A stretch of DNA of 64,000 nucleotides from contig NZ_JIAL01000001.1 of NCBI RefSeq assembly GCF_000688455.1, positions 3,255,001 to 3,319,000 of the forward strand, written 5' to 3'. This document shows positions 18,121 to 28,484 of the stretch, piece by piece; the stretch's first letter is position 1; each line of letters begins with the position of its first letter. Under the pieces are notes generated by a model that saw only the letters and a list, made by a program, of their open reading frames with translations, did not search any database and was not told where the DNA came from. Position numbers and translations under genes: made by a program. The stretch is from Pseudacidobacterium ailaaui (lineage in GTDB: Bacteria > Acidobacteriota > Terriglobia > Terriglobales > Acidobacteriaceae).

Positions 18121-20577
18121 ATGTTCGAACGTTATACAGAAAAGGCACGTCGCGTCATCTTCTTTGCAAGATATGAGGCCAGCCAGTTTGGCTCGCCCTA
18201 CATTGAGACCGAACATTTGCTGCTCGGCCTGTTGCGTGAGGACAAGGCGCTGACCAACCGCTTTCTCCGCTCGCACGCCTCCGTGGACTCAATCCGCAAA
18301 CAGATTGAGGGCCACACCACCATTCGTGAGAAAGTATCCACCTCTGTCGACCTTCCCCTTTCCAATGAATGCAAGCGCGTGCTGGCTTATGCCGCAGAGG
18401 AAGCCGAGCGCCTGTCACACAAACACATCGGCACGGAGCACCTTCTGCTGGGCCTGCTGCGCGAGGAAAAGAGTTTTGCTGCGGAGATCCTGCACGAGCG
18501 GGGACTCAAGCTTCTTGCGATTCGTGAGGAGCTGGCCCGCACCACGCAGGAAAAGGCGCCGCAGCAGCAGCGCAACCGAGAATCCAGCCTCCTGGCGGAG
18601 TTCTCCCGCGACCTGACCCAGGCGGCACTGGATGGACAGCTCGATCCGTTGGTCGGGCGTGATGCTGAGCTGGAGCGGGTCGTCCAGATCCTTTGCCGCC
18701 GCACCAAGAACAATCCTGTATTGATTGGTGAACCCGGCGTAGGAAAGACTGCCATTGTTGAAGGCCTGGCCCAGCGCATTGCCGACGGGGACGTACCCAG
18801 CTTCCTGGCCGACAAGCGGGTCCTGGCCCTGGACCTCTCGCTCATCGTTGCCGGAACGAAGTATCGCGGCCAGTTTGAGGAACGCCTCAAGACCATCATG
18901 AAAGAGTTGATGGAAAACCAGAACTGCATCATTTTCATTGATGAACTGCATACTCTGGTCGGCGCCGGGTCTGCCGAAGGCTCTCTTGATGCTGCCAACA
19001 TCCTCAAGCCTGCGCTTTCTCGGGGAGAAATCCAGTGCATCGGGGCCACCACGCCCGGCGAGTATCGTAAGTCCATCGAAAAAGACCGCTCCCTGGAGCG
19101 CCGCTTCCAGGCCGTCAAGGTCCCACCGCCCAACGAAGATGACGCGGTCAAGATCATCATGGGCATCAAGGACCGCTATGAGAAGTTCCATGCCGTCAGT
19201 TACACTGATGATTCGATCCAGTTTGCGGTCTCTCACTCAAACCGCTACATTTCCGACCGCTTCCTGCCCGATAAGGCCATCGATCTGATTGATGAGGCCG
19301 GCGCGCGCGTCAAACTGCGCCAGACCTCGCTCCCGGACGAGATCACCGAAGTCCATAAGCGGATCAAGTTCATCGTCCATCGCATGGATTCGGCCATTGC
19401 CAACCATGAGTTTGAGAAGGCCCGCTTCTATTCCGACGAGGAGCGGAAGGAACGCGAGAACCTGCGCGCTCTGCGTGATAAATATCACCTCGACGACTCG
19501 ACTGCCGGCATTGTCACTCGCGAAGACATTGAGGAGGTCGTGAGCCGTTGGACAGGCGTACCAGTCACCTCCATTAAAGAGGAGGAGACCCAGAAACTGC
19601 TGCGCGTAGAAGAAGAGCTGCATAAGCGCGTCATCTCGCAGGACAAGGCCATCTCCGCGCTGGCCCGCGCCATCCGCCGTTCCCGTGCCGGGCTGAAGTC
19701 CCCGCACCGTCCCATCGGTTCGTTCCTCTTCCTGGGGCCAACCGGAGTCGGTAAGACCGAGATGGCGCGCACTCTGGCCCAGTTTCTCTTCGGATCAGAA
19801 AAGGCGCTCATCCGCTTCGATATGTCCGAGTTTATGGAGAAGCACTCCGTCTCCAAACTCATCGGGTCCCCTCCGGGGTACGTAGGATATGAGGAGGGAG
19901 GGCAACTGACAGAGCGCGTCAAGCGTTCACCCTACTCCGTCGTCCTGCTCGATGAAATCGAGAAGGCACATCCGGATGTCTTTAACATCCTGCTTCAGGT
20001 CTTCGAGGACGGTCAGCTTACGGACGGCCTCGGCAACACGGTGGACTTCAAAAACACCATCATCATCATGACTTCCAACATCGGAGCGCGCCATCTCCAG
20101 CGGAAGCAGGGGCTTGGCTTCCAGAGCGACCGCGAAGAACTGGTGATGGAGAAGGTTGAGGAGCTGGTCAAAAATGAGGTCAAGCGGACGTTCAATCCGG
20201 AGTTCCTGAACCGCCTGGACGAAATCATTATTTTCCAGGCACTTACTGATGCAGACCTCATCCAGATTCTCGAACTGCTCGTACAGCAGCTCAACACCAA
20301 TCTGGCCCAGAAGGCCATCACCATCTCGGTGACTGAGGAAGCGAAAAAGTGGATCCTCGAAAAGACCATGGTGGATCGCACTTACGGAGCGCGTCCTCTG
20401 CGCCGCGCCTTACAGCGCTACGTAGAAGATCCGCTCTCCGAAGCGCTGATAGCCGGCCAGATTACAGAACGGCCCGCATTTATCGAGGTCTATCTTGAAA
20501 ACAACCAGCTTTTCTATCGCCCAGTGGGCAAGGAAGGCGACCTCAAAAGCGAAGGTGCGCTGCTTTACAGCAATTGA
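18121..20577 (+). CDS. clpC: ATP-dependent Clp protease ATP-binding subunit ClpC
   Basis: AAA+ unfoldase that feeds substrates to the ClpP peptidase. The ATG at 18121 is preceded by AGGGGAAAT and begins [20 protein letters not shown], the standard ClpC N-terminus. Domains in 818 residues: two Clp-N repeats (about 1-145), AAA1 with Walker A GEPGVGKT and Walker [11 protein letters not shown] (about 170-400), a middle/UVR-type coiled segment (about 410-460), AAA2 with Walker [10 protein letters not shown] and [14 protein letters not shown] (about 485-700) and the ClpB-D2-small domain. Length and motif order are canonical, and the middle segment is short as in ClpC and unlike ClpB. No mcsA/mcsB or ctsR neighbours, so control differs from Firmicutes. 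A strong terminator follows at 20606. Confidence 0.97.
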   Translation: MFERYTEKARRVIFFARYEASQFGSPYIETEHLLLGLLREDKALTNRFLRSHASVDSIRKQIEGHTTIREKVSTSVDLPLSNECKRVLAYAAEEAERLSHKHIGTEHLLLGLLREEKSFAAEILHERGLKLLAIREELARTTQEKAPQQQRNRESSLLAEFSRDLTQAALDGQLDPLVGRDAELERVVQILCRRTKNNPVLIGEPGVGKTAIVEGLAQRIADGDVPSFLADKRVLALDLSLIVAGTKYRGQFEERLKTIMKELMENQNCIIFIDELHTLVGAGSAEGSLDAANILKPALSRGEIQCIGATTPGEYRKSIEKDRSLERRFQAVKVPPPNEDDAVKIIMGIKDRYEKFHAVSYTDDSIQFAVSHSNRYISDRFLPDKAIDLIDEAGARVKLRQTSLPDEITEVHKRIKFIVHRMDSAIANHEFEKARFYSDEERKERENLRALRDKYHLDDSTAGIVTREDIEEVVSRWTGVPVTSIKEEETQKLLRVEEELHKRVISQDKAISALARAIRRSRAGLKSPHRPIGSFLFLGPTGVGKTEMARTLAQFLFGSEKALIRFDMSEFMEKHSVSKLIGSPPGYVGYEEGGQLTERVKRSPYSVVLLDEIEKAHPDVFNILLQVFEDGQLTDGLGNTVDFKNTIIIMTSNIGARHLQRKQGLGFQSDREELVMEKVEELVKNEVKRTFNPEFLNRLDEIIIFQALTDADLIQILELLVQQLNTNLAQKAITISVTEEAKKWILEKTMVDRTYGARPLRRALQRYVEDPLSEALIAGQITERPAFIEVYLENNQLFYRPVGKEGDLKSEGALLYSN

Positions 20578-20605
20578 GTTTCTACCTCAGCACTTTGGCC
20601 CTCAG

Positions 20606-20634
20606 GACCCCGCATTCCATGCGGGGTCTTTCTT
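20606..20634 (+). terminator. Rho-independent terminator of clpC
   Basis: Perfect 10-bp stem GACCCCGCAT / ATGCGGGGTC with a 3-base loop, followed by TTTCTT, 28 bases after the clpC stop. Confidence 0.85.
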
Positions 20635-20689
20635 ATGAGAGACAGACAGCACGCCGCTTTGCCCCTGTGTCCGTCATGAGTTCTCTGAA

Positions 20690-21586
20690 TCAGGAATTCA
20701 GACGCTCCAGATGTTGGAATCCGTCCGTTTGCAGCAGGATTCCAGCAAAGAGGGTGAGATTGTAGGCCGCATGGACCACGGTGCTGGCCGCAAGCGACCG
20801 GAGTCGCAACCGAACGGCGCAGAGCACAATGCTGACCAGGCCAATGAGCAGCAAGGGTCCCCATGCGCTGGAGACCTGTTCGGCATGAAGCAGGGCAAAT
20901 GGGACCGTCGTCAACACCACGGAAAGTGGAAGCGTAATCCACGAAAAGGCCTGAGGAGAAAGGACCTGTTGTCGCATGAGCCACTGGAAGGCATGGACCA
21001 GCCCGGGCAGAAGAAATCCGCGAAAGGCCAGCTCCTCCATAAAAGGCGCAATCGAAACGCCAAAGAAAAGCATCATCCAGGCACCCAGTGACGAGTGGAC
21101 CATGTCCTGCAGGATTGGCGGATTCTGCGGCATAGGAATCGGCAGATACGCCTGCAAAAATGTGATGCTGATTCCCAGCCCCACACCCAGCCCGCAAAGC
21201 CCCCAAAGCCTGTCGTGCGCGGTAGATGCGTTCCAGTGGATCCCCTCAAAAAAAGGACGCTGCCAAAGGACCGTAAAAACGACCATCGTCACGAAGCCAA
21301 TCAAAAGATAAACAAAGGCTTGTGTAGGGATGGCCAGTCTGGCATCCTGGCTCATCAGGCTGAAAAGTTCACGATAGCTCTTGGAATGCAATTGGGGAAC
21401 CTGCTTCGCCAGAAAAAGAAAGACCCCTTCACCGGCGAAAAGCAGAGGAACACACATGACAAAGAATAAGGTCGCATGCCCCAGGTGGGGTATCTCATCA
21501 TCAGGCAGCGAGGTCTTCTGCGGTGGTTCTTCGGCAGAGAACCCCGCGGAAGAAACCGGAGTCAGCGATACGGGATCGAGCGTCAT
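20690..21586 (-). CDS. CPBP (CAAX/Abi) family intramembrane metalloprotease
   Basis: Integral membrane protein of the CPBP family, related to eukaryotic CAAX prenyl protease Rce1 and to bacterial proteases that cut peptides or anchor proteins in the membrane. Seen in 298 residues: a 40-residue cytoplasmic N-terminus, about seven hydrophobic helices, and the family motifs MEELAFRG (the EExxxR motif), FALLHAEQ and a C-terminal STVVHAAYN with the second conserved His. Its ATG overlaps the uvrA stop as ATGA, so it is translated from the uvrA message. There is no obvious functional link between a CPBP protease and excision repair; the substrate is unknown. Confidence 0.88.
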   Translation of the reverse strand: MTLDPVSLTPVSSAGFSAEEPPQKTSLPDDEIPHLGHATLFFVMCVPLLFAGEGVFLFLAKQVPQLHSKSYRELFSLMSQDARLAIPTQAFVYLLIGFVTMVVFTVLWQRPFFEGIHWNASTAHDRLWGLCGLGVGLGISITFLQAYLPIPMPQNPPILQDMVHSSLGAWMMLFFGVSIAPFMEELAFRGFLLPGLVHAFQWLMRQQVLSPQAFSWITLPLSVVLTTVPFALLHAEQVSSAWGPLLLIGLVSIVLCAVRLRLRSLAASTVVHAAYNLTLFAGILLQTDGFQHLERLNS

Positions 21587-24420
21587 GCAAGGGCCACGTT
21601 TTGGGATGACTTCTGCTTTTTGGATGTGCGGTTACCAGAAGCAGGGACTTCCTTATAGTACCGCCGAAGAAATTGTCCGGTGTAAGATCCTGCAACGCCG
21701 GATACATGCTCCGGAGTACCTTCGGCCACAATCTGCCCGCCTTCTTCTCCACCCTCCGGTCCCAGGTCGATGATCCAGTCCGCGTTGCGGACCACGTCAA
21801 GATTGTGTTCGATAATAATGATCGTGTTGCCCAGGTCCGTCAACCGGTGCAGCACTTCCAGCAGTTTGCGTACATCATCAAAATGCAGCCCGGTCGTAGG
21901 CTCGTCCAGCAGATACAGTGTGCGCCCGGTCTGGCGCTTCGACAATTCGCGGGCCAGCTTCATGCGTTGCGCCTCACCGCCGCTCAGTGTCGTGGCCGAC
22001 TGTCCCAGATGAATATAGCCCAGGCCTACGTCCACGAGTGTTTGCAGTTTTTGCTTCACTTGCGGAATGTCCGCCAGCACGGGCAGAGCGTCTTCAATCG
22101 CCAGGTCCAAAACATCAGCAATGGAGTACCCGTTGAACTTCACGGCCAGCGTTTCCTGGTTGTAGCGGCGCCCGTTGCAGACCTCGCACTGAACATACAC
22201 ATCGGGCAGGAAATTCATTTCAATACGCCGCTGCCCTTCACCCTGACACGCTTCGCAGCGTCCTCCGGCCACATTGAAGGAAAAGCGTCCGGCCTTATAC
22301 CCGCGCTCCCGCGACTCGGGCAGCATGGCAAACAGATCGCGGATGGCCGAAAACACACCCGTATACGTTGCCGGATTGGACCGGGGAGTACGCCCGATGG
22401 GCGACTGGTCAATGCGAATGACTTTGTCTATCTTCTCATGGCCCGAGATGCGCGTGTGCTCACCCGGTTCTTCTCGTGAGCCATAAAGCTGCTTTGCCAG
22501 CCCCCGATACAGAATGTCATTCACCAGCGTACTCTTGCCCGACCCGGAGACCCCAGTCACCACCGTCATCACACCCAACGGGAACCTGGCCGTAATGTTG
22601 CGCAGATTATGGCTGCGCGCACCTTCCACCGTGATCCATTTGCCATTGGGAACACGCGGCACAAGTCGGTGCAATACACTGATCTCTCCCGCTAGATATC
22701 GTCCGGTCAACGATTCCCGCGTCTCCATGATCCGCTGTGGCGGACCTTCAGCGACCACCTGCCCGCCCAGCTTCCCAGCGCCGGGGCCAAGGTCCAGTAC
22801 ATAGTCCGCATGGCGGATCGTGTCCTCATCGTGTTCCACCACGAGGACGGTATTTCCCAGGTCGCGCAATGATTCCAGCGCCTGGATCAAACGCTGATTG
22901 TCTCGCTGATGAAGTCCGATTGAGGGCTCATCCAGTACATAAAGCACACCGCGCAAACGCGAGCCGATCTGTGTTGCCAGGCGGATACGCTGCCCTTCAC
23001 CCCCGGAGAGCGTGGCCGCGCTCCGGTCAAGGGAGAGATAGCCCAGACCGACGGCATTCAAAAACTCCAGCCGATCGAGAATCTCCTTGCGCAAGCGTCC
23101 GGCAATCAGCGCCTCTCGCTCCGTAAATTCCATCCTGCGCGCAGCCTCCAGGGCGCGCCGCAGCGACAAGGCGGTGAAATCGGCAATGGAAAGCCCTGCT
23201 ACCTTCACCGCCAGCGATTCAGGCCGCAGGCGCTTTCCCTGGCAGGCCGGGCATGTCGTGGCCGACATATATCCCAGCATCCATTCGCGGTAAGCATCCG
23301 ATCGGGACTCCTCTACCGCATTGCGAAGATAGGCAAGGATCCCGTGAAAGCCTGTTCGCGGGGCCTCCGTCTTTCCCGGACCATACAACAGAATGTCCTG
23401 ATGTTTTTTGGGAAGCTGCTCAAATGGCTTCTTCAGGTCGATCTTGTACCGCTGCGCCGCCAGATGAATCAGTTTGATGAGATATTGTGAGGCGGAACCT
23501 GGTCCTAATGCGCCATCCAGCAGCGGTTTTGACCAGTCAGAGATGATCTTCGCCGGGTCAAAATCATAAATGCTGCCCAGTCCGTGGCATTCCGGGCACG
23601 CCCCGTAGGTGCTGTTAAAAGAGAAACTGCGCGGCTCCAGCTTCGGCACATCCAGGCCGCAGTCAGGACACGCCATCGAAGACGAATAGAGCTGTTCCCC
23701 ACCGCCGGAAATCGCAACCAGCACCAGTCCATTCGCCATCTGGAGAGCGCGCGCCACCGCCTCCTGCAAGCGCTTCTCTACCCCCGGCTTGAGCACGATA
23801 CGGTCAATCACCGCCTCGATGGTGTGGTTTTTGCGCTTTTCCAGATTCACCGGCTCGGACAAATCACGAAGTTCGCCATCAACCCTTGCTCGGAATCCCT
23901 GCTGGTCCAGCTCATCCAGAAGGTCTTTAAATTCTCCCTTACGCCCGCGGACTACAGGCGCATAAATCGTTACCCGCTCACCCGGGGCCAGCGACAGGAT
24001 ACGCTCCACAATCTGCTCATGCGTCTGTCGTGAGATCGGCCTTCCGCAGTTGGGGCAATGCGGCACACCTACAGATGCATATAGCAGACGCAGATAATCG
24101 TAGATTTCGGTGATTGTCCCCACCGTTGAGCGAGGACTGCGGCTGGTCGTCTTCTGTTCAATCGAAATAGCCGGACTGAGTCCCTCAATGGAATCCACAT
24201 CTGGGCGCTCCACCTGGTCTAAGAACTGCCGCGCGTAGGCCGACAAAGTCTCAACATAGCGTCGCTGGCCCTCAGCATAGATTGTGTCAAATGCCAGCGA
24301 TGACTTGCCTGAGCCTGACAATCCGGTCACGACAGTCAGTGTATTGCGCGGAATCCGGACGCTGATGTCCCGCAGATTATGCTGGCGCGCTCCGCGTACT
24401 GTGATGTGGGTGATCGACAT
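21583..24420 (-). CDS. uvrA: Excinuclease ABC subunit A (first copy)
   Basis: DNA-damage sensor of nucleotide excision repair; a dimer scans DNA and loads UvrB. The 945-residue product is canonical: first ABC module with Walker [10 protein letters not shown] (about 32-40), UvrB-binding region around [13 protein letters not shown], zinc finger CPDCGLD...CPECHG (about 255-285), signature LSGGEGQR and Walker [17 protein letters not shown]; second module with Walker [10 protein letters not shown], zinc finger CEACQGEG...CEVCNGRR (about 740-765), signature LSGGEAQR and [15 protein letters not shown]. The plain ATG start at 24420 fits the family. A second full-length uvrA lies at 57984-60917. Compared with that copy this one lacks the Lys/Arg-rich insertion and looks like the housekeeping version. 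Upstream, the octamer GCAGTTGC occurs twice (about 24445 and 24467). Confidence 0.97.
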   Translation of the reverse strand: MSITHITVRGARQHNLRDISVRIPRNTLTVVTGLSGSGKSSLAFDTIYAEGQRRYVETLSAYARQFLDQVERPDVDSIEGLSPAISIEQKTTSRSPRSTVGTITEIYDYLRLLYASVGVPHCPNCGRPISRQTHEQIVERILSLAPGERVTIYAPVVRGRKGEFKDLLDELDQQGFRARVDGELRDLSEPVNLEKRKNHTIEAVIDRIVLKPGVEKRLQEAVARALQMANGLVLVAISGGGEQLYSSSMACPDCGLDVPKLEPRSFSFNSTYGACPECHGLGSIYDFDPAKIISDWSKPLLDGALGPGSASQYLIKLIHLAAQRYKIDLKKPFEQLPKKHQDILLYGPGKTEAPRTGFHGILAYLRNAVEESRSDAYREWMLGYMSATTCPACQGKRLRPESLAVKVAGLSIADFTALSLRRALEAARRMEFTEREALIAGRLRKEILDRLEFLNAVGLGYLSLDRSAATLSGGEGQRIRLATQIGSRLRGVLYVLDEPSIGLHQRDNQRLIQALESLRDLGNTVLVVEHDEDTIRHADYVLDLGPGAGKLGGQVVAEGPPQRIMETRESLTGRYLAGEISVLHRLVPRVPNGKWITVEGARSHNLRNITARFPLGVMTVVTGVSGSGKSTLVNDILYRGLAKQLYGSREEPGEHTRISGHEKIDKVIRIDQSPIGRTPRSNPATYTGVFSAIRDLFAMLPESRERGYKAGRFSFNVAGGRCEACQGEGQRRIEMNFLPDVYVQCEVCNGRRYNQETLAVKFNGYSIADVLDLAIEDALPVLADIPQVKQKLQTLVDVGLGYIHLGQSATTLSGGEAQRMKLARELSKRQTGRTLYLLDEPTTGLHFDDVRKLLEVLHRLTDLGNTIIIIEHNLDVVRNADWIIDLGPEGGEEGGQIVAEGTPEHVSGVAGSYTGQFLRRYYKEVPASGNRTSKKQKSSQNVALA

Positions 24421-24583
24421 GCAGTGTGAAAATTCAGCGAAATTGCAGTTGCTGTAAGCTGATCAATGCAGTTGCAAATCGGAACAGATACTATAGGTAT
24501 CTTAGTTGGCAATAGAAAGCAGGGTCAATTCGCGCGAGTTTCTGAGACAATGTGCATCGTAGCTGTTGGAAGCCGGTATTGAA

Positions 24584-24757
24584 ATGCAAAATCTAATGAA
24601 CCTGATCTTACTCTTATGCGCGGCCGGAGCAGCGTTGGCTTTCGGGGTCCTGGCTGCTTACGGAATTTGCCGTGTGGCCTTTGGCCTGCTCAGACTCCAT
24701 GCCCGCTCTTATGCCAAAGCTCCCCAGGCCAAAGCGGAAATCGCCCGAATTGCTTAG
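24584..24757 (+). CDS. Small single-helix membrane protein, unknown
   Basis: A 57-residue protein: short polar start (MQNLMN), one strongly hydrophobic helix (about residues 6-38, LILLLCAAGAALAFGVLAAY) and a basic, alanine-rich cytoplasmic-like tail. It is divergent from uvrA. TTG 24566 would add six residues, and ATG 24596 would shorten it. No recognised family; the clear amphipathic layout and positive tail make it more plausible than a chance ORF, but no strong ribosome-binding site is visible. Confidence 0.45.
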   Translation: MQNLMNLILLLCAAGAALAFGVLAAYGICRVAFGLLRLHARSYAKAPQAKAEIARIA

Positions 24758-24795
24758 GCCTGATGGCGTCCGTTCCCCTCATCTGCAGCTGCCAG

Positions 24796-25494
24796 CTACT
24801 GTGGATTCTGTTGCTGTTGCAGTTGCCGCGCCCGCAAGTCCTGCAATTCCTGTAATAACTGCTGCGGGGTCTTGACGCCGCCATTCTGGTCCGAGGGCGA
24901 TGGGGCCGGGGAAGCTCCATTCATCTCCGGTGTGTTCACAGGTCGGGGCGGCAGTGGAGAAGTGTCCGGTGGCTCATCCGGAGGCATATTCTCATCTCCG
25001 TTGTCCCCATTCTCCGCGTCGTTCTCCTGCATCTGGCGGGCTACCATCACGGGACTGTTGGTCGGAATTCCACCGCTTCTGGGCGTCAGAATCAATTCCC
25101 GCGGCGCACCGTTGCCCAGCCTGCCTACCATGACAACGTTGTAGGCAAGGCCGTCCAGCAGCGAAGCCACCACCTCACGAGGACTGGCCGGACCATAACT
25201 GCCAAAAATCCTCTGCTCAGTGACAGGCCCATCCACCTTCATGCCCGTCCGGGAGGAAATCTCCTGCAGGATCGCCGAGAGCGTGGAATTGTCCGCTTTT
25301 ATCGAAAGTTTTTGTCCGTCAAACTGCACCTGTGCGGGCTGTGCCGGTTGGTCCAACAGTGACACCGGCTGAGGAGCAGCGGCAGGGACAGAAACGGTCT
25401 CCGTTTTGGAGGCGGACCTGTGCACGGCCACCCTCTGCATTTGCGCCGTTGCAGTTACGGCAAGCAGCAGCCAGAATGAAACGGCAGGTCGCAT
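24796..25494 (-). CDS. Secreted protein with secretin/TonB short N-terminal (STN)-like domain
   Basis: A 232-residue exported protein. Signal peptide MRPAVSFWLLLAVTATAQ; a proline/alanine linker; then at about residues 55-125 a compact domain of the form VQFDGQKLSIKADNSTLSAI followed by a strand-helix-strand with VVASLLDGLAYNVVMVGRLG. This matches the STN domain found at the N-terminus of secretins and TonB-dependent receptors. The C-terminal 90 residues are Pro/Glu/Asp-rich and end in a Gln-rich helix (LLQELQDLRARQLQQQQ). There is no secretin or TonB barrel attached, so it is an isolated STN-like protein of unknown role. It is divergent from the secreted protein at 25583 and convergent with the small membrane protein. 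Confidence 0.75.
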   Translation of the reverse strand: MRPAVSFWLLLAVTATAQMQRVAVHRSASKTETVSVPAAAPQPVSLLDQPAQPAQVQFDGQKLSIKADNSTLSAILQEISSRTGMKVDGPVTEQRIFGSYGPASPREVVASLLDGLAYNVVMVGRLGNGAPRELILTPRSGGIPTNSPVMVARQMQENDAENGDNGDENMPPDEPPDTSPLPPRPVNTPEMNGASPAPSPSDQNGGVKTPQQLLQELQDLRARQLQQQQNPQ

Positions 25495-25582
25495 CTTAGA
25501 AAATAAGACGTTCGTGAGAGTGTCCTCTCTATACTAGACTAGCAGTGGTTTGAGTTTGCTCGTGAATTTTTCTTTTTGGCTT

Positions 25583-26569
25583 ATGAATTCCCGGCGATGG
25601 CTTTTCTTGCTCGCAGTTCTGCTTTCCTGCGGAGTGGCCGGCGCAGTCACCTGCACCACGCAGTCGCAGATGACAGAAGCGCAGCGATCAGTTCTCCTTA
25701 AGGCAGGGACCACCCTGGCTGCGGAAATTCAGGCAGGAAATGTGGCAGCGGTCAAAGCCGACACCATCAGCCTTGTGGTCGCGCAGTTTGATCCGATTGC
25801 AAACACCATCCAGTCCATATCACCGGAAATGCAAGGAGCAAATTTCCTTGTGCAGAACATGTATGCGCTGAATGCTTCTGACCTGAAAGCCCCGGCGGAC
25901 ACACAGTTTTTTTGCAGCGTTCCTGGTTCTGAGCTGCTCATTACCATTTCCCTTGCCCAGTTGCCTCCCGGAAATTACGCTGTTCTTCTGGTTCATTCAT
26001 CCGGCGGAAAACAGCCCCAGCAAATGGCCATGATCCTGGCCAATGATTCCGCCCAGAGCAATCAGTGGAAGCTGGCAGGTTTCTATGTAAGGCCGCTGAC
26101 TCTGGCCGGGCACGATAGCGTCTGGTACTGGACCCAGGCCCGTGCCTTTGCAGCGAAAAAACAGCAATGGAACGCATATTTCTATTATGAAACCGCTGCA
26201 TATCTTGCTTTGCCCGCTGATTTTCTCTCCAGCCCAAACCTTGAAAAGCTCCAGAAAGAAATGGGAAGCGTGAAACCCGATGGTCTTCCCGGGTCTGGAC
26301 CGATGGTGGTCTCCGCTGCCGGACAGATGTTTGAGATTACTGACCTGCATACCGACGGATCTCTTGGACATCTGGATCTCGTTGTGAACTACAAGGTCAG
26401 CGATGCCTCTGACCCGGTGGCGACGCGGAGCCGAAATATCGATGTGATGAAGGCACTTCTGGCACAACACCCGGAGCTTCGCGAGGGATTTTCCGGCCTC
26501 TGGGTCTATGCGAATGCTCCCAATCAGCGTCCTTTTGGCATTGAACTGCCCATGAATCAAATTCAGTAA
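25583..26569 (+). CDS. Conserved-looking secreted protein, unknown
   Basis: A 328-residue protein with a signal peptide (MNSRRWLFLLAVLLSCGVAG, cleavage near AGA). ATG 25583 was preferred to TTG 25550 because it starts directly at the basic n-region. The mature part is soluble, with motifs such as LVVAQFDPIANTIQSISP, a segment that mentions no catalytic triad, and a C-terminal half with WYWTQARAFAAKKQQWNAYF (resembling a TPR-like helical hairpin) and a beta-rich end. I do not recognise the family. The nitroreductase gene begins 18 bp after its stop, on the same strand, so they may be co-transcribed. Confidence 0.75.
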   Translation: MNSRRWLFLLAVLLSCGVAGAVTCTTQSQMTEAQRSVLLKAGTTLAAEIQAGNVAAVKADTISLVVAQFDPIANTIQSISPEMQGANFLVQNMYALNASDLKAPADTQFFCSVPGSELLITISLAQLPPGNYAVLLVHSSGGKQPQQMAMILANDSAQSNQWKLAGFYVRPLTLAGHDSVWYWTQARAFAAKKQQWNAYFYYETAAYLALPADFLSSPNLEKLQKEMGSVKPDGLPGSGPMVVSAAGQMFEITDLHTDGSLGHLDLVVNYKVSDASDPVATRSRNIDVMKALLAQHPELREGFSGLWVYANAPNQRPFGIELPMNQIQ

Positions 26570-26587
26570 ACTTCAGGAAACATTCTC

Positions 26588-27238
26588 ATGGCAAACATCA
26601 TGGAGAAAAATTTGTCTCAGGTGATTGCACAACGCCGTGCAACCCCCAGCTTTGATGGCTCTCCTGTTCCGGACGAAGACCTGAAGAAAATTCTCGATGC
26701 CGGCCTTCACGCACCCAGTGGCTATAACATGCAACCCTGGCGCTTCATCGTCGTCAGACAACCGGAACAGAAACGCCGCCTGCGTGCCGCCAGTTTCAAC
26801 CAGGCAAAAGTCGAAGAGGCTTCCGCCGTCATCGTCGCCTGTGGCGATGCGGACGGTTGGCGCAAAGGCGATCTGGAAGAGATGCTGCGCCTTGGTCGGG
26901 AAGGCGGCATGCCGGAACATTATGCCGAACAGGCCAAAGTCAACATTCCGAATTATCTGTCCAATCACCCGAATTTTCCCATGTGGCTCAACCGGCACGT
27001 CATGATTGCCTTTACTACCATGATGCTCATGGCCGAGGCCCTGGGATACGATACCGCCCCCATGGAAGGGTTCGAGGAAGAAAAAGTTCGCGAAGTGTTG
27101 AAACTGCCGCTTAGCTATCACGTTGTTGCTTTGCTCGGAATCGGCCATCTGAAAGGCCCGGATAAATTCAATGGTGGGCGCTTTGCCATGGCCCATACCG
27201 TCTTTGTCGAAGAATATGGCAGACCTGCGAAATTCTGA
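26588..27238 (+). CDS. Nitroreductase family protein
   Basis: FMN-dependent NAD(P)H oxidoreductase of the nitroreductase fold, usually a homodimer that reduces quinones, nitroaromatics or enones. Seen in 216 residues: VIAQRRATPSF (the FMN-phosphate binding RRSxRxF-type motif at about 13-23), HAPSGYNMQPWRFIVV (about 41-56), and the C-terminal GIGHLKGP nucleotide-binding strand. AGGAAAC precedes the ATG at 26588. It is followed after 9 bp by a Nudix hydrolase, so the two probably share a transcript with the secreted protein upstream. The physiological substrate cannot be told from sequence. Confidence 0.9.
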   Translation: MANIMEKNLSQVIAQRRATPSFDGSPVPDEDLKKILDAGLHAPSGYNMQPWRFIVVRQPEQKRRLRAASFNQAKVEEASAVIVACGDADGWRKGDLEEMLRLGREGGMPEHYAEQAKVNIPNYLSNHPNFPMWLNRHVMIAFTTMMLMAEALGYDTAPMEGFEEEKVREVLKLPLSYHVVALLGIGHLKGPDKFNGGRFAMAHTVFVEEYGRPAKF

Positions 27239-27247
27239 GTGTAAGGA

Positions 27248-27694
27248 ATGAAGCGCGAATATCCGGACGCCCCCGTCATCGGCGTAGCCGCAATCATTTT
27301 GGAACAGGAAAAGGTCCTGTTCATCCAGCGCGGAAAAGAACCTTTACAGGGTGAGTGGTCCCTGCCCGGCGGCGCTCTTGAGTTGGGCGAGTCTCTGGCC
27401 CAGGGAGTTTGCCGCGAAGTGCAGGAAGAAACTGGACTCGAAGTGGAACCCTTGCAGGTGGTGGAAGTCCTCGATCGAATTGCCCATGATGAAGCCGGCA
27501 GGGTCCGCTATCACTATGTTCTGGTCGATTTCCTTTGCCGCAGGACTGGCGGCCAGTTACGCTGTGCCAGCGATGCGGTCGCGGCCGTCTGGCTCTCCCG
27601 TGAAGAGCTTGCCGGCCGGGAGAAATACAGAATTACGGCAGGCACAGCCGCTGTGGTTGAGAAGGCCTTTCAGCTTGCCCAGATGTGGCCGTAG
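27248..27694 (+). CDS. Nudix hydrolase (ADP-ribose pyrophosphatase-like)
   Basis: Hydrolase of nucleoside diphosphates linked to another moiety. The full Nudix box is seen at about residues 39-61: GALELGESLAQ then VCREVQEETGLEV, matching Gx5Ex7REUxEExGU with the metal-binding glutamates. The 148-residue length and the N-terminus DAPVIGVAAIILEQEKVLFI resemble the NudC-less ADP-ribose/NADH group and MutT-like enzymes; the substrate is not determined. AAGGA lies just before the ATG. Its stop touches the end of the convergent ribA gene with no spacer. Confidence 0.9.
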   Translation: MKREYPDAPVIGVAAIILEQEKVLFIQRGKEPLQGEWSLPGGALELGESLAQGVCREVQEETGLEVEPLQVVEVLDRIAHDEAGRVRYHYVLVDFLCRRTGGQLRCASDAVAAVWLSREELAGREKYRITAGTAAVVEKAFQLAQMWP

Positions 27695-28354
27695 TCATCC
27701 CCGCTTCTCTTCAAGCTCTTCATGCAGATGGCCCATCTTTTCCCGTTTGACCCTCAAATAACGCAGAAATGTCTCTTCAGGCTCAACTGCCGCGGAGATG
27801 CGTTCCGTTACCCGGACCCCGGCTGACTCCAGCGCCTGCACTTTTTCCGGATTATTGGTGATGAGACGCACTGCGGGTATGCCAAGCTGTTTCAGGATCT
27901 CGGCGGGAAGCTCAAATTCGCGGCAGTCTGGCTTATAGCCAAGCTGGACATTGGCCTCCACGGTATCCAGCCCCTGGTCCTGGAGCTCGTAGGCCTTCAG
28001 TTTGGCCATCAGGCCGATGCCTCTGCCCTCCTGCTGCTCATAGATCAGAATCCCGGCACCCGCCTCAGTGATCTTTGTTAAAGCAAGCTCAAGCTGCAAA
28101 CGGCAGTCGCAGCGGAGAGAGTGAAAGACATCACCAGTAAGACACTGGGAATGGATGCGAACAATGGGCGGAGCAGAGTGTACATCGCCCATCACCAGCG
28201 CCACCGCGCCTTCTACCCGTCTTGCAGCCGCTTGCTCCTCGGGATTACACGGTTCAGGATTGGCCAGTACACCTTCAAATCCAAGAATGCGGAAATGTCC
28301 CCAACGAGTGGGAAAATCAGCATCTGCGACCTTTTTGACGCTTTCAAACGGCAT
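27695..28354 (-). CDS. ribA: GTP cyclohydrolase II
   Basis: First committed step of riboflavin synthesis: GTP to 2,5-diamino-6-ribosylamino-4(3H)-pyrimidinone 5'-phosphate, formate and pyrophosphate. Seen in 219 residues: VRIHSQCLTGDVFHSLRCDC with zinc ligands Cys71, Cys82 and Cys84, the EQQEGRGIGL catalytic loop (about 106-115), LGYKPDCREF, and the C-terminal YLRVKREKMGHL characteristic of the family. It is a stand-alone RibA with no RibB domain; the N-terminal 45 residues form a short extra region. A consensus TATAAT lies only six bases before the ATG, which would give an almost leaderless message. No other riboflavin genes are in the window and no FMN riboswitch was recognised. Confidence 0.95.
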   Translation of the reverse strand: MPFESVKKVADADFPTRWGHFRILGFEGVLANPEPCNPEEQAAARRVEGAVALVMGDVHSAPPIVRIHSQCLTGDVFHSLRCDCRLQLELALTKITEAGAGILIYEQQEGRGIGLMAKLKAYELQDQGLDTVEANVQLGYKPDCREFELPAEILKQLGIPAVRLITNNPEKVQALESAGVRVTERISAAVEPEETFLRYLRVKREKMGHLHEELEEKRG

Positions 28355-28360
28355 GTTTTG

Positions 28361-28366
28361 ATTATA
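28361..28366 (-). promoter_or_regulatory. Possible -10 element of ribA
   Basis: A perfect TATAAT on the minus strand, six bases from the ribA ATG. No good -35 is found 16-18 bases upstream. If used, transcription would begin at or next to the start codon, so the message would be leaderless; if not, it is chance. Confidence 0.3.
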
Positions 28367-28484
28367 CGAACCTGCTGGCCGGGGTCCCTGCTCCCTCCCC
28401 AGCCCACATCATTCAAGGAATGAGATGCGACAAGGGATGCAGGGCGCACAGGCGCGTCACCTTGCTACAATTTTCCCGTCCCCA

